From positions 9,149,501-9,213,500 of the forward strand of contig CAXIWW010000817.1 in NCBI GenBank assembly GCA_964036315.1: a DNA stretch of 64,000 nt, given 5' to 3'. Under the pieces are notes generated by a model. That model was not told the origin of the DNA. It did no database searches and saw only the letters and a list, made by a program, of their open reading frames with translations. The first letter of the stretch is position 1, and the number at the start of each line of letters is the position of its first letter. Source of the DNA: Acanthosepion esculentum. Its lineage: Eukaryota > Mollusca > Cephalopoda > Sepiida > Sepiidae. Shown here piece by piece: positions 12,683 to 25,800 of this stretch. The translations under genes and the position numbers were made by a program.

Positions 12683-14814
12683 AAAGTTCCAAAAGCTGAT
12701 AGCAAAAGTGTCAACAGCTGATAGCAAAAGTTCCAACAGATGATACCAAACGTGCCAACAGCTGATAGCAAAGTGCCAACCGCTGATAGCAAAAGTGCCA
12801 ACAGCTGATAGCAAAAGTGCAAACAGCTGATACCAAAAGTGCCAAAAGCTGATAGCAAAGGTTCCAACAGCTGATAGCAAAAGTGCCAACAGCTGATAGC
12901 CAAAGTGCCAACAGCACCACAGTGCCAACTAGTCCTAGATATGACTATAAACTACATCTGACAGCAAGGCTTCTGATCACAAAGGGTCCAAGCTATGAGC
13001 AAATAGTTACCCCCCACTAAAAGAAAACACTATGAAAGTACAAAAATACATGTTTATATAAAAACTTGCGAACAACACCAGTTGATAGCAAAAGTGCAAA
13101 CAGCACCACAGCTGATAGCAAAAGTGCCAACAGCTGGTAGCAAAAGTGCCAACAGCTGATAGCAAAAGTGCCAGCAGCTGATAGCAAAAGTGCCAACAGC
13201 TGATAGCAAAAGTGCCAACAGATGATACCAAAAGTGCCAACAGCTGATAGCAAAAGTGCCAACAGCTGATGGCAAAAGTGCCAACAGCTGATAGCAAAAG
13301 TTCCAAAAGCTGATAGCAAAATTGCCAACAGCTGATAGCGAAAGTGCCAACAGCTGATACCAAACATGCCAACAGCTGATAGCAAAGTGCCAACAGCTGA
13401 TAGCAAAAGTTCCAACAGCTGATAGCAAAAGTGCAAATAGCTGATACCAAAAGTGGCAAAAGCGTATAACAAAGGTGCCAACAGCTGATAGCAAAAGTGC
13501 CAACAGCACCACAGTGCCATCTATTCCTAGGTATGACTATAAACTACATCTGACAGCAAGGCTTCTTATCACAAATGGTCCCAGCTATGAGCAAATAGTG
13601 ACCCCCCACTAAAAAAAAAACACTATGAAAGTATAAAAATACATGTTTATATAAAAATTTGCGAACAACACCAGTTGATAGCAAAAGTGCCAACATCACC
13701 CCAGCTGATAGCAAAAGTGCCAACAGCTGATAGCAAAAGTGCCAACAGCTGATAGCAAAAGTGCCAACAGCTGATACCAAAAGTGCCAACAGCTGATAGC
13801 AAAAGTGCCAACAGAAGATACCAAAAGTGCCAACAGCTGATAGCAAAAGTGCCAACAGCTGATAGCAAAAGTGCCAAAAGCTGATAGCAAAAGTGCCAAC
13901 AGCTGATAGCAAAAGTTCCAACAGTTGATAACAAACGTTCCAACAGCTTATAGCAAAAGTGCCAACAGCTGATAGCAAAAGTGCCAACAGCTGATACCAA
14001 AAGTGCCAACAGCTGATAGCAAAAGTGCCAACAGCTGATAGCAAAAGTGCCAACAGCACCACAGTGCCAACTAGTCCTAGGTATGACTATGAACTACATC
14101 TGACAGCAAGGCTTCTGATCACAAAGGGTCCCAGATATGAGCAAATAGTTACCCCCCATTAAAAGAAAACATTATGAAAGTATAAAAATACATGTTTATA
14201 TAAAAACTTGCGAACAACACCAGTTGATAGCAAAAGTGCCAACAGCACCCCAGCTGATAGCAAAAGTGCCAACAGCTGATAGCAAAAGTGCCAAAAGCTG
14301 ATACCAAAAGTGACAAAAGCTGATAGCAAAAGTGCCAACAGCTGATAGCAAAAGTGCCAACAGATGATACCAAAAGTGCCAACAGCTGATAGCAAATGTG
14401 CCAACAGCTGATAGCAAAAGTGCCAACAGCTGATAGCAAAACTTCCAAAAGCTGATAGCAAAAGTGCCAACAGGTGATAGCAAAAGTTCCAACAGATGAT
14501 ACCAAACGTGCCAACAGCTGATAGCAAAAGTGCCAACAGCTGATAGCAAAAGTGCCAACAGCTGATAGCAAAAGTGCAAACAGCTGATACCAAAAGTGCC
14601 AAAACTGATAGCAAATGTGCCAACAGCTGATAGCAAAAGGGCCAACAGCACCACAGTGCCAACTAGTCCTAGGTATGACTATAAACTACATCTGACAGCA
14701 AGGATTCTGATCAAAAAGGGTCCCAGCTATGAGCAAATAGTTACCCCCCACTAAAAGAAAACACTATGAAAGTATAAAAATACATGTTTATATAAAAACT
14801 TGCGAACAACACCA

Positions 14815-15306
14815 GTTGATAGCAAAAGTGCAAAGAGCACCACAGCTGATAGCAAAAGTGCCAACAGCTGGTAGCAAATGTGCCAACAGCTGATAGCAAA
14901 AGTGCCAACAGCTGATACCAAAAGTGCCAAAAGCTGATAGCAAAAGTGCCAACAGCTGATAGCAATAGTGCCAACAGAGGATACCAAAAGTGCCAACCGC
15001 TGATAGAAAAAGTGCCAACAGCTGATAGCAAAAGTGCGAACAGCTGATACCAAAAGTGCCAAAAGCTGATAGCAAAAGTGCCAACAGCTGATAGCAAAAG
15101 TGTCAACAGAAGATATCAAAAGTGCCAACAGCTGATAGCAAAAGTGCCAACAGCTGATAGCAAAATTGCCAACAGCTGATAGCAAAGGTGCCAAAAGCTG
15201 ATAGCAAAAGTGCCAACAGCTGATAGCAAAAGTTCCAAGAGATGATACCAAACGTGCCAAAAGCTGATAGCAAAAGTGCCAACTGCTGATAGCAAAAGTG
15301 CCAACA
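14815..15306 (+). repeat. 22-mer expansion, about 22 copies, seed of a dispersed module
   Basis: The same ordered set of variant 22-mers (including CAGAGGATACC, CAGAAGATATC and AAGAGATGATACC) recurs at 19398-19887 and at about 23072-23565. The framework just before each is the GTTACCCCCC / AAAAGAAAAC subtype. Confidence 0.88.
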
Positions 15307-15540
15307 GCACCACAGTGCCAACTAGTCCTAGGTATGATTATAAACTACATCTGACAGCAAGGCTTCTGAACAAAAAGGGTCCCAGATATGAGCAAATAGT
15401 TACCCCCCACTAAAAGAAAACACTATAAAAGTATAAAAATACATGTTTATATAAAAACTTGCGAACAAAAACAGTTGATAGCAAAAGTGCCAACAGCACC
15501 ACAGCTGATAGCAAAAGTGCCAACAGCTGATAGCAAAAGT

Positions 15541-17656
15541 GCCAAGAGCTGATAGCAAAAGTGCCAACAGTTGATAGCAAAAGTTCCAACAGATGATACC
15601 AAAAGTGCCAACAGCTGATAGCAAAAGTGCCAACAGCTGATAGCAAATGTGCCAACAGCTGATACCAAAATTTCCAAAAGCTGATAGCAAAAGTGCCAAC
15701 AGCTGATAGCAAAAGTGCCAACAGATTATACCAAAAGTGCCAACAGCTGATAGCAAAAGTGCCAACAGCTGATAGCAAAAGTGCCAACAGCTGATAGCAA
15801 AATGCCAACAGCTGATAGCAAAAGTTCCAAAAGATGATAACAAACGTGCCAACAGCTGATAGCAAAAGTGCAAACAGCTGATAGCAAAAGTGCCAACAGC
15901 TGATAGCAAAAGTGCCAACAGCACCACAGTGCCAACTAATCCTAGGTATGACTATAAACTACATCTGACAAGGCTTCTGATCACAAATGGTCCCAGCTAT
16001 GAGCAAATAGTGACCCCCCAATAAAAAAAAATCACTATGAAAATATAAAAATACATGTTTATATAAAAACTTGCGAATACCACCAGTTGATAGCAAAAGT
16101 TCCAACAGCTGATAGCAAAAGTTCCAACAGCTGTTAGCAAAAGTGCCAACAGTTGATAGCAGAAGTGCCAACAGCACCACAGCTGATAGCAAAAGTTCCA
16201 ACAGCTGATAGCAAAAGTGCCAACAGCTGATAGCAAAAGTGCCAACAGCACCACAGCGCCAACTAGTCCTAGGTATGACTATAAACTACATCTAACAGCA
16301 AGGATTCTGATCACAAAGGGTCCCAGCTCTGAGCAAATAGTGACCCCCCCCTAAAAAAAAACACTATGAAAGTATAAAAATACATGTTTCTATAAAAACT
16401 TGCGAACAACACCAGTTGATAGCAAAAGTGCCAACAGCACCACAGCTGATAGCAAAAGTGCTAACAGCTGATAGCAAAAGTGCCAACAGCTGATACCAAA
16501 AGTACCAAAAGCTGATAGCAAAAGTGCCAACAGCTGATAGCAAAAGTGCCAACAGCTGATAGCAAAAGTGCCAACACTTGATAGCAAAAGTGCCAACAGC
16601 ACTACAGTGCCAACTAGTCCTAGGTATGATTATAAACTACATCTGACAGCAAGGCTTCTGACCACAAAGGGTCCCAACTATGAGCAAATAGTGACACCCC
16701 ACTAAAAAAAAACACTATGAAAGTAAAAAAATACGTGTTTATATAAAAACTTGCGAACAACACCAGTTGATAGCAAAAGTGCCAACAGCTGATCAAAAGT
16801 GCCAACAGCTGATAGCAAAGGTGCCAACAGCTGAAAGCAAAAATGCCAACAGCACCACATTGCCAAATAGTCCTAGGTATGACTATAAACTACATCAGAC
16901 AGCAAGGCTTCTGATCAACGAAGGTCCCAGCTATGAGCAAATAGTGACCCCCCACTAAAAAAAAACTCTATGAAAGTATAAAAATACATGTTTATATAAA
17001 AAATTGCGAACAACACCAGTTGATAGCAAAAGTGCTAACAGCGCCACAGCTGATAGCAAAAGGGCCAACAGCTGATAGCAAAAGTGCCAACAGCTGATAG
17101 CAAAAGTGCCAACAGCACCACAGTGCCAACTAGTCCTAGGTATGACTATAAACTACATCTGACAGCAAGGATTCTGATCAAAAAGGGTCCCAGCTATGAG
17201 CAAATAGTTACCCCCCACTAAAAGAAAACACTATGAAAGTATAAAAATACATGTTTATATAAAAACTTGCGAACAACACCAGTTGATAGCAAAAGTGCAA
17301 AGAGCGCCACAGCTGATAGCAAAAGTGCCAACAGCTGATACCAAAAGTGCCAAAAGCTGATAGCAAAAGTGCCAACAGCTGATAGCAATAGTGCCAACAG
17401 AGGATACCAAAAGTACCAACAGCTGATAGAAAAAGTGCCAACAGCTGATAGCAAAAGTGCGAACAGCTGATACCAAAAGTGCCAAAAGCTGATAGCAAAA
17501 GTGCCAACAGCTGATAGCAAAAGTGCCAACAGAAGATATCAAAAGTGCCAACAGCTGATAGCAAAAGTGCCAACAGCTGATAGCAAAAGTGCCAACCGCT
17601 GATAGCAAAGGTGCCAAAAGCTGATAGCAAAAGTGCCAACAGCTGATAGCAAAAGT
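15541..17656 (+). repeat. 2,116-bp duplicon, copy 1 (five units)
   Basis: Anchor spacing 327, 351, 253, 263 bp (15936 to 17130) recurs exactly from 18052 to 19246. Diagnostic features shared by both copies include CTAATCCTAGG, a four-base deletion in CTGACAAGGC, CCCCCAATAAAA, the CTGTTAGCAAAAG copy, the two-framework run with CCCCCCCTAAAA, and the CTGATCAAAAGTGCC copy near 16792. The left boundary is where GTGCCAAGAGCTG begins. Confidence 0.92.
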
Positions 17657-18035
17657 GCCAAGAGCTGATAGCAAAAGTGCCAACAGTTGATAGCAAAAGT
17701 TCCAACAGATGATACCAAAAGTGCCAACAGCTGATAGCAAAAGTGCCAACAGCTGATAGCAAATGTGCCAACAGCTGATACCAAAATTTCCAAAAGCTGA
17801 TAGCAAAAGTGCCAACAGCTGATAGCAAAAGTGCCAACAGATTATACCAAAAGTGCCAACAGCTGATAGCAAAAGTGCCAACAGCTGATAGCAAAAGTGC
17901 CAACAGCTGATAGCAAAATGCCAACAGCTGATAGCAAAAGTTCCAAAAGATGATAACAAACGTGCCAACAGCTGATAGCAAAAGTGCAAACAGCTGATAG
18001 CAAAAGTGCCAACAGCTGATAGCAAAAGTGCCAAC
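17282..18035 (+). repeat. 22-mer expansion, about 34 copies, at a duplication joint
   Basis: This 754-bp block contains the joint between the two copies of the 2,116-bp duplication. Its left part (to 17656) matches the block at 19398-19815, and its right part (from 17657) matches 15541-15920. Fusing two blocks by unequal exchange inside the 22-mers explains the unusual length; the anchor-to-anchor distance here is 922 bp. Confidence 0.9.
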
Positions 18036-19815
18036 AGCACCACAGTGCCAACTAATCCTAGGTATGACTATAAACTACATCTGACAAGGCTTCTGATCAC
18101 AAATGGTCCCAGCTATGAGCAAATAGTGACCCCCCAATAAAAAAAAATCACTATGAAAATATAAAAATACATGTTTATATAAAAACTTGCGAATACCACC
18201 AGTTGATAGCAAAAGTTCCAACAGCTGATAGCAAAAGTTCCAACAGCTGTTAGCAAAAGTGCCAACAGTTGATAGCAGAAGTGCCAACAGCACCACAGCT
18301 GATAGCAAAAGTTCCAACAGCTGATAGCAAAAGTGCCAACAGCTGATAGCAAAAGTGCCAACAGCACCACAGCGCCAACTAGTCCTAGGTATGACTATAA
18401 ACTACATCTAACAGCAAGGATTCTGATCACAAAGGGTCCCAGCTCTGAGCAAATAGTGACCCCCCCCTAAAAAAAAACACTATGAAAGTATAAAAATACA
18501 TGTTTCTATAAAAACTTGCGAACAACACCAGTTGATAGCAAAAGTGCCAACAGCACCACAGCTGATAGCAAAAGTGCTAACAGCTGATAGCAAAAGTGCC
18601 AACAGCTGATACCAAAAGTACCAAAAGCTGATAGCAAAAGTGCCAACAGCTGATAGCAAAAGTGCCAACAGCTGATAGCAAAAGTGCCAACACTTGATAG
18701 CAAAAGTGCCAACAGCACTACAGTGCCAACTAGTCCTAGGTATGATTATAAACTACATCTGACAGCAAGGCTTCTGACCACAAAGGGTCCCAACTATGAG
18801 CAAATAGTGACACCCCACTAAAAAAAAACACTATGAAAGTAAAAAAATACGTGTTTATATAAAAACTTGCGAACAACACCAGTTGATAGCAAAAGTGCCA
18901 ACAGCTGATCAAAAGTGCCAACAGCTGATAGCAAAGGTGCCAACAGCTGAAAGCAAAAATGCCAACAGCACCACATTGCCAAATAGTCCTAGGTATGACT
19001 ATAAACTACATCAGACAGCAAGGCTTCTGATCAACGAAGGTCCCAGCTATGAGCAAATAGTGACCCCCCACTAAAAAAAAACTCTATGAAAGTATAAAAA
19101 TACATGTTTATATAAAAAATTGCGAACAACACCAGTTGATAGCAAAAGTGCTAACAGCGCCACAGCTGATAGCAAAAGGGCCAACAGCTGATAGCAAAAG
19201 TGCCAACAGCTGATAGCAAAAGTGCCAACAGCACCACAGTGCCAACTAGTCCTAGGTATGACTATAAACTACATCTGACAGCAAGGATTCTGATCAAAAA
19301 GGGTCCCAGCTATGAGCAAATAGTTACCCCCCACTAAAAGAAAACACTATGAAAGTATAAAAATACATGTTTATATAAAAACTTGCGAACAACACCAGTT
19401 GATAGCAAAAGTGCAAAGAGCGCCACAGCTGATAGCAAAAGTGACAACAGCTGGTAGCAAATGTGCCAACAGCTGATAGCAAAAGTGCCAACAGCTGATA
19501 CCAAAAGTGCCAAAAGCTGATAGCAAAAGTGCCAACAGCTGATAGCAATAGTGCCAACAGAGGATACCAAAAGTGCCAACAGCTGATAGAAAAAGTGCCA
19601 ACAGCTGATAGCAAAAGTGCGAACAGCTGATACCAAAAGTGCCAAAAGCTGATAGCAAAAGTGCCAACAGCTGATAGCAAAAGTGCCAACAGAAGATATC
19701 AAAAGTGCCAACAGCTGATAGCAAAAGTGCCAACAGCTGATAGCAAAAGTGCCAACCGCTGATAGCAAAGGTGCCAAAAGCTGATAGCAAAAGTGCCAAC
19801 AGCTGATAGCAAAAG
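17657..19815 (+). repeat. 2,116-bp duplicon, copy 2 (44 bp longer)
   Basis: It matches copy 1 at offset 2,116 to about 19440, then at offset 2,160 after two additional 22-mers. It ends where GTGCC in copy 1 becomes GTTCC. The breakpoint lies inside a 22-mer, which supports unequal exchange between 22-mer blocks. A third, partial and shortened version of the same unit order runs from about 19816 to 21343. Confidence 0.92.
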
Positions 19816-19887
19816 TTCCAAGAGATGATACCAAACGTGCCAACAGCTGATAGCAAAAGTGCCAACTGCTGATAGCAAAAGTGCCAA
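19398..19887 (+). repeat. 22-mer expansion, related to 14815-15306
   Basis: This block matches 14815-15306 copy by copy with scattered substitutions. Its left part (to 19815) is also the end of the second 2.1-kb duplicon. Compared with 17282-17656 it has two additional 22-mers (44 bp, including a GGTAGCAAATG copy), so copy number differs within an otherwise near-identical pair. Confidence 0.88.
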
Positions 19888-22800
19888 CAGCACCACAGTG
19901 CCAACTAGTCCTAGGTATGACTATAAACTACATCTGACAGCAAGGCTTCTGATCAAAAAGGGTCCCAGATATGAGCAAATAGTTACCCCCCACTAAAAGA
20001 AAACACTATGAAAGTATAAAAATACATGTTTATATAAAAACTTGCGAACAACACCAGTTGATAGCAAAAGTGCAAACAGCACCACAGCTGATAGAAAAGT
20101 GCCAAGAGCTGATAGCAAAAGTGCCAACAGTTGATAGCAAACGTTCCAACAGATGATACCAAAAGTGCCAACAGCTGATAGCAAAAGTGCCAACAGCTGA
20201 TAGCAAATGTGCCAACAGCTGATACCAAAAGTTCCAAAAGCTGATAGCAAAAGTGCCAACAGCTGATAGCAAAAGTGCCAACAGATTATACCAAAAGTGC
20301 CAACAGCTGATAGCAAAAGTGCCAACAGCTGATAGCAAAAGTGCCAACAGCTGATAGCAAAATGCCAACAGCTGATAGCAAAAGTTCCAAAAGATGATAA
20401 CAAACGTGCCAACAGCTGATAGCAAAAGTGCAAACAGCTGATAGCAAAAGTGCCAACAGCTGATAGCAAAAGTGCCAACAGCACCACAGTGCCAACTAAT
20501 CCTAGGTATGACTATAAACTACATCTGACAGCAAGGCTTCTGATCACAAATGGTCCCAGCTATGAGCAAATAGTGACCCCCCAATAAAAAAAAATCACTA
20601 TGAAAATATAAAAATACATGTTTATATAAAAACTTGCGAATACCACCAGTTGATAACAAAAGTTCCAACAGCTGATAGCAAAAGTTCCAACAGCTGATAG
20701 CAAAAGTGCCAACAGCACCACAGCTGATAGCAAAAGTGCCAACAGCTGATAGCAAAAGTGCCAAAAGCTGATAGCAAAAGTGCCAACACTTGATAGCAAA
20801 AGTGCCAACAGCACTACAGTGCCAACTAGTCCTAGGTATGATTATAAACTACATCTGACAGCAAGGCTTCTGATCACAAAGGGTCCCAGCTATGAGCAAA
20901 TAGTGACACCCCACTAAAAAAAAAACACTATGAAAGTAAAAAAATACGTGTTTATATAAAAACTTGCGAACAACACCAGTTGATAGCAAAAGTGCCAACA
21001 GCTGATCAAAAGTGCCAACAGCTGATAGCAAAGGTGCCAACAGCTGAAAGCAAAAATGCCAACAGCACCACATTGCCAAATAGTCCTAGGTATGACGATA
21101 AACTACATCAGACAGCAAGGCTTCTGATCAACAACGGTCCCAGCTATGAGCAAATAGTGACCCCCCACTAAAAAAAAACTCTATGAAAGTATAAAAATAC
21201 ATGTTTATATAAAAAATTGCGAACAACACCAGTTGATAGCAAAAGTGCTAACAGCACCACAGCTGATAGCAAAAGGGCCAACAGCTGATAGCAAAAGTGC
21301 CAACAGCTGATAGCAAAAGTGCCAACAGCACCACAGTGCCAACTAGTCCTAGGGATGACTATAAACTACATCTGACAGCAAGGATTCTGATCACAAAGGG
21401 TCCAAGCTATGAGCAAATAGTGACCCCCCACTAAAAAAAAAAAACTATGAAATTATAAAAATACATGTTTCTATAAAAACTTGCGAACAACACCAGTTGA
21501 TAGCAAAAGTGCCAACAGCACCACAGCTGATAGCAAAAGTGCCAACAGCTGATAGCAAAAGTGCCAACAGCTGATACCAAAAGTGCGAAAAGCTGATAGC
21601 AAACGTGCCAACAGCTGATATCAAAAGTGCCTACAGCTGATAGCAAAAGTGCCAACAGCTGATAGCAAAAGTGCCAACAGCACTACAGTGCCAACTAGTC
21701 CTAGGTATGTTTATAAACTACATCTGACAGCAAGGCTTCTGATCACAAAGGGTCCCTGCTATGAGCAAATAGTGACACTCCACTAAAAAAAAACACTATG
21801 AAATTAAAAAAATATATGTTTATATAAAAACTTGCGAACAACACCAGTTGATAGCAAAAGTACAAACAGCACCACAGCTGATAGCAAAAGTGCCAACAGC
21901 TGATAGCAAAAGTGCCAACAGCTGATAGCAAAAGGGCCAACAGATGATAGCAAAAGTGCCAACAGCTGATAGCAAAAGTGCAAACAGCTGATAGCAAAAG
22001 TGCCAACAGCTGATAGCAAAATGCCAACAGAAGATACCAAAAGTGCCAACAGCTGATAGCAAAAGTGCCAACAGCTGATAGCAAAAGTGCCAACAGCTGA
22101 TAGCAAAAGTGCCAAAAGCTGATAGCAAACTGCCAACAGCTGATAGCAAAAGTTCCAACAGATGATACCAAACGTGCCAACAGCTTATAGCAAAAGTGCC
22201 AACAGCTGATAGCAAAAGTGCCAACAGCTGATACCAAAAGTGCCAAAAGCTGATACCAAATGTGCCAACAGCTGATAGCAAAAGTGCCAACAGCTGATAG
22301 CAAAAGTGCCAACAGCACCACAGTGCCAACTAGTCCTAGGTATGACTATAAACTACATCTGACAGCAAGGCTTCTGATCACAAAGGGTCCCAGATATGAG
22401 CAAATAGTTCCCCCCCACTAAAAGAAAACACTATGAAAGTATAAAAATACATGTTTATATAAAAACTTGTTAACAACACCAGTTGATAGCAAAAGTGCCA
22501 ACAGCACCCCAGCTGATAGCAAAAGTGCCAACAGCTGATAGCAAAAGTGCCAAAAGCTGATACCAAAAGTGACAAAAGCTGATAGCAAAAGTGCCAACAG
22601 CTGATAGCAAAAGTGCCAACAGATGATACCAAAATGCCAACAGCTGATAGCAAATGTGCCAACAGCTGATAGCAAAAGTGCCAACAGCTGATAGCAAAAC
22701 TTCCAAAAGCTGATAGCAAAAGTGCCAACAGGTGATAGCAAAAGTTCCAACAGATGATACCAAACGTGCCAACAGCTGATAGCAAAAGTGCCAACAGCTG

Positions 22801-25800
22801 ATAGCAAAAGTGCCAACAGCTGATAGCAAAAGTGCAAACAGCTGATACCAAAAGTGCCAAAAGTGATAGCAAATGTGCCAACAGCTGATAGCAAAAGTGC
22901 CAACAGCACCACAGTGCCAACTAGTCCTAGGAATGACTATAAACTACATCTGACAGCAAGGATTCTGATCAAAAAGGGTCCCAGCTATGAGCAAATAGTT
23001 ACCCCCCACTAAAAGAAAACACTATGAAAGTATAAAAATACATGTTTATATAAAAACTTGCGAACAACACCAGTTGATAGCAAAAGTGCAAAGAGCAGCA
23101 CAGCTGATAGCAAAAGTGCCAACAGCTGGTAGCAAATGTGCCAACAGCTGATAGCAAAAGTGCCAACAGCTGATACCAAAAGTGCCAAAAGCTGATAGCA
23201 AAAGTGCCAACAGCTGATAGCAATAGTGCCAACAGAGGATACCAAAAGTGCCAACAGCTGATAGAAAAAGTGCCAACAGCTGATAGCAAAAGTGCGAAAA
23301 GCTGATAGCAAAAGTGCCAAAAGCTGATAGCAAAAGTGCCAACAGCTGATAGCAAAAGTGCCAACAGAAGATATCAAAAGTGCCAACAGCTGATAGCAAA
23401 AGTGCCAACAGCTGATAGCAAAAGTGCCAACAGCTGATAGCAAAGGTGCCAAAAGCTGATAGCAAAAGTGCCAACAGCTGATAGCAAAAGTTCCAAGAGA
23501 TGATACCAAACGTGCCAACAGCTGATAGCAAAAGTGCCAACTGCTGTTAGCAAAAGTGCCAACAGCACCACAGTGCCAACTAGTCCTAGGTATGATTATA
23601 AACTACATCTGACAGCAAGGCTTCTGATTAAAAAGGGTCCCAGATATGAGCAAATAGTTACCCCCCACTAAAAGAAAACACTATGAAAGTATAAAGATAC
23701 ATGTTTATATAAAAACTTGCGAACAACACCAGTTGATAGCAAAAGTGCAAACAGCACCACAGCTGATAGCAAAAGTGCCAAGAGCTGATAGCAAAAGTGC
23801 CAACAGTTGATAGCAAAAGTTCCAACAGATGATACCAAAAGTGCCAACAGCTGATAGCAAAAGTGCCAACAGCACCACAGTGCCAACTAGTCCTAGGTAT
23901 GACTATAAACTACATCTGACATCAAGGCTTCTGATCACCAAGGGTCCCAGCTATGAGCAAATAGTGACCCCCCAATAAAAAAAAATCACTATGAAATTAT
24001 AAAAATACATGTTTATATAAAAACTTGCGAATACCACCAGTTGATAGCAAAAGTTCCAACAGCTGATAGCAAAAGTTCCAAAAGCTGATAGCAAAAGTGC
24101 CAACAGCTGATTGCAAAAGTGCCAACAGCTGATAGCAAAAGTGCCAACAGCTGATAGCCAAAGTGCCAACAGCACCACAGTGCCAACTAGTCCTAGGTAT
24201 GACTATAAACTACATCTGACAGCAAGGCTTCTGATCACAAAGGGTCCCAGCTTTGAGCAAATAGTGACCCCCCACAAAAAAAAAAACACTATGAAAATAT
24301 AAAAATACATGTTTATATAAAAACTTGCGAACAACACCAGTTGATAGCAGAAGTGCCAACAGCACCACAGCTGATAGCAAAAGTGCCAACAGCTGATAGC
24401 AAAAGTGCCAACAGCTGATAGCAAAAGTGCCAACAGCACCACAGTGCCAACTAGTCCTAGGTATAACTATAAACTACATCTAACAGCAATGATTCTGATC
24501 ACAAAGTTTCCCAGCTCTGAGCAAATAGTGACCCCCCACTAAAAAAAACACTATGAAAGTATAAAAATACATGTTTCTATAAAAACTTGCGAACAACACC
24601 AGTTAATAGCAAAAGTGCCAACAGCACCACAGCTGATAGCAAAAGTGCCAACAGCTGATAGCAAAATTGCCAACAGCTGATACCAAAAGTACCAACAGCT
24701 GATAGCAAAAGTGCCAACAGCTGATAGCAAAAGTGCCAACAGCTGATAGCAAAAGTGCCAAAAGGTGATAGCAAAAGTGCCAAAATCTGATAGCAAAATT
24801 GCCAACATCTGATAGCAAAAGTGTCAACAGCTGATAGTAAAAGTGCCAACAGCTGATAGCAAAAGTGCCAACAGCTGATAGTAAAAGTGCCAACAGCTGA
24901 TAGCAAAAGTGCCAACAGCACCACAGTGTCAACTAGTCCTAGGTATGACTATAAACTACATCCGACAGCAAGTCTTCTTTTCACAAAGGGCCCAAGCTAG
25001 GAGCAAATAGTTACCCCCCACTAAAAGAAAACACTATGAAAGTATAAAAATACATGTTTACATAAAAACTTGGAAACAACACCAGTTGATAGCAAAAGTG
25101 CAAACAGCAACGCAGCTGATAGCATAAGTGCCAACAGGTGATAGCAAAAGTGCCAACTGCTGATAGCAAAAGTGCCAACAGCACCACTGTGCCAACTAGT
25201 CCTAGGTATGACTATAAACTACATATGACAGCAAGGCTTCTGATCACAAAGGGTCCCAGCTATTAGCAAATAGTGACCCCCCACTAAAAAATAAACACTA
25301 TGAAAGTATAAAAATACATGTTTATATAAAAACTTGCGAACAACACCAATTTATAGCAAAAGTGCCAACAGCACCACAGCTGATAGCAAAAGTGCCAAGA
25401 GCTGATAGCAAATGTGCCAACAGCTGTTAGCAAAAGTGCCAACAGCTGATAGCAAAAGTGCCAACAGCTGATAGCAAAAGTGACAACAGCTGATACCAAA
25501 AGTGCCAAAAGCTGATAGCAAAAGTGCCAACAGATGACAGCAAAAGTGCCAACAGCATATAGCAAAAGTGCCAACAGCACAACAGCTGATAGCAAAATGC
25601 CAACAGCTGATAGCAAATGTGCCAACAGCTGATAGCAAAAGTGCCCACAGCACCACAGTGCCAACTAGTCCTAGGTATGACTATAAACTACATCTGACAG
25701 CAAGTCTTCTGATCGCAAAGGGTCCCAGCTATGAGCAAATAGTGACCCCCTAATAAAAAAAAAACTATGAAAATATAAAAATACATGTTTATATAAAAAC

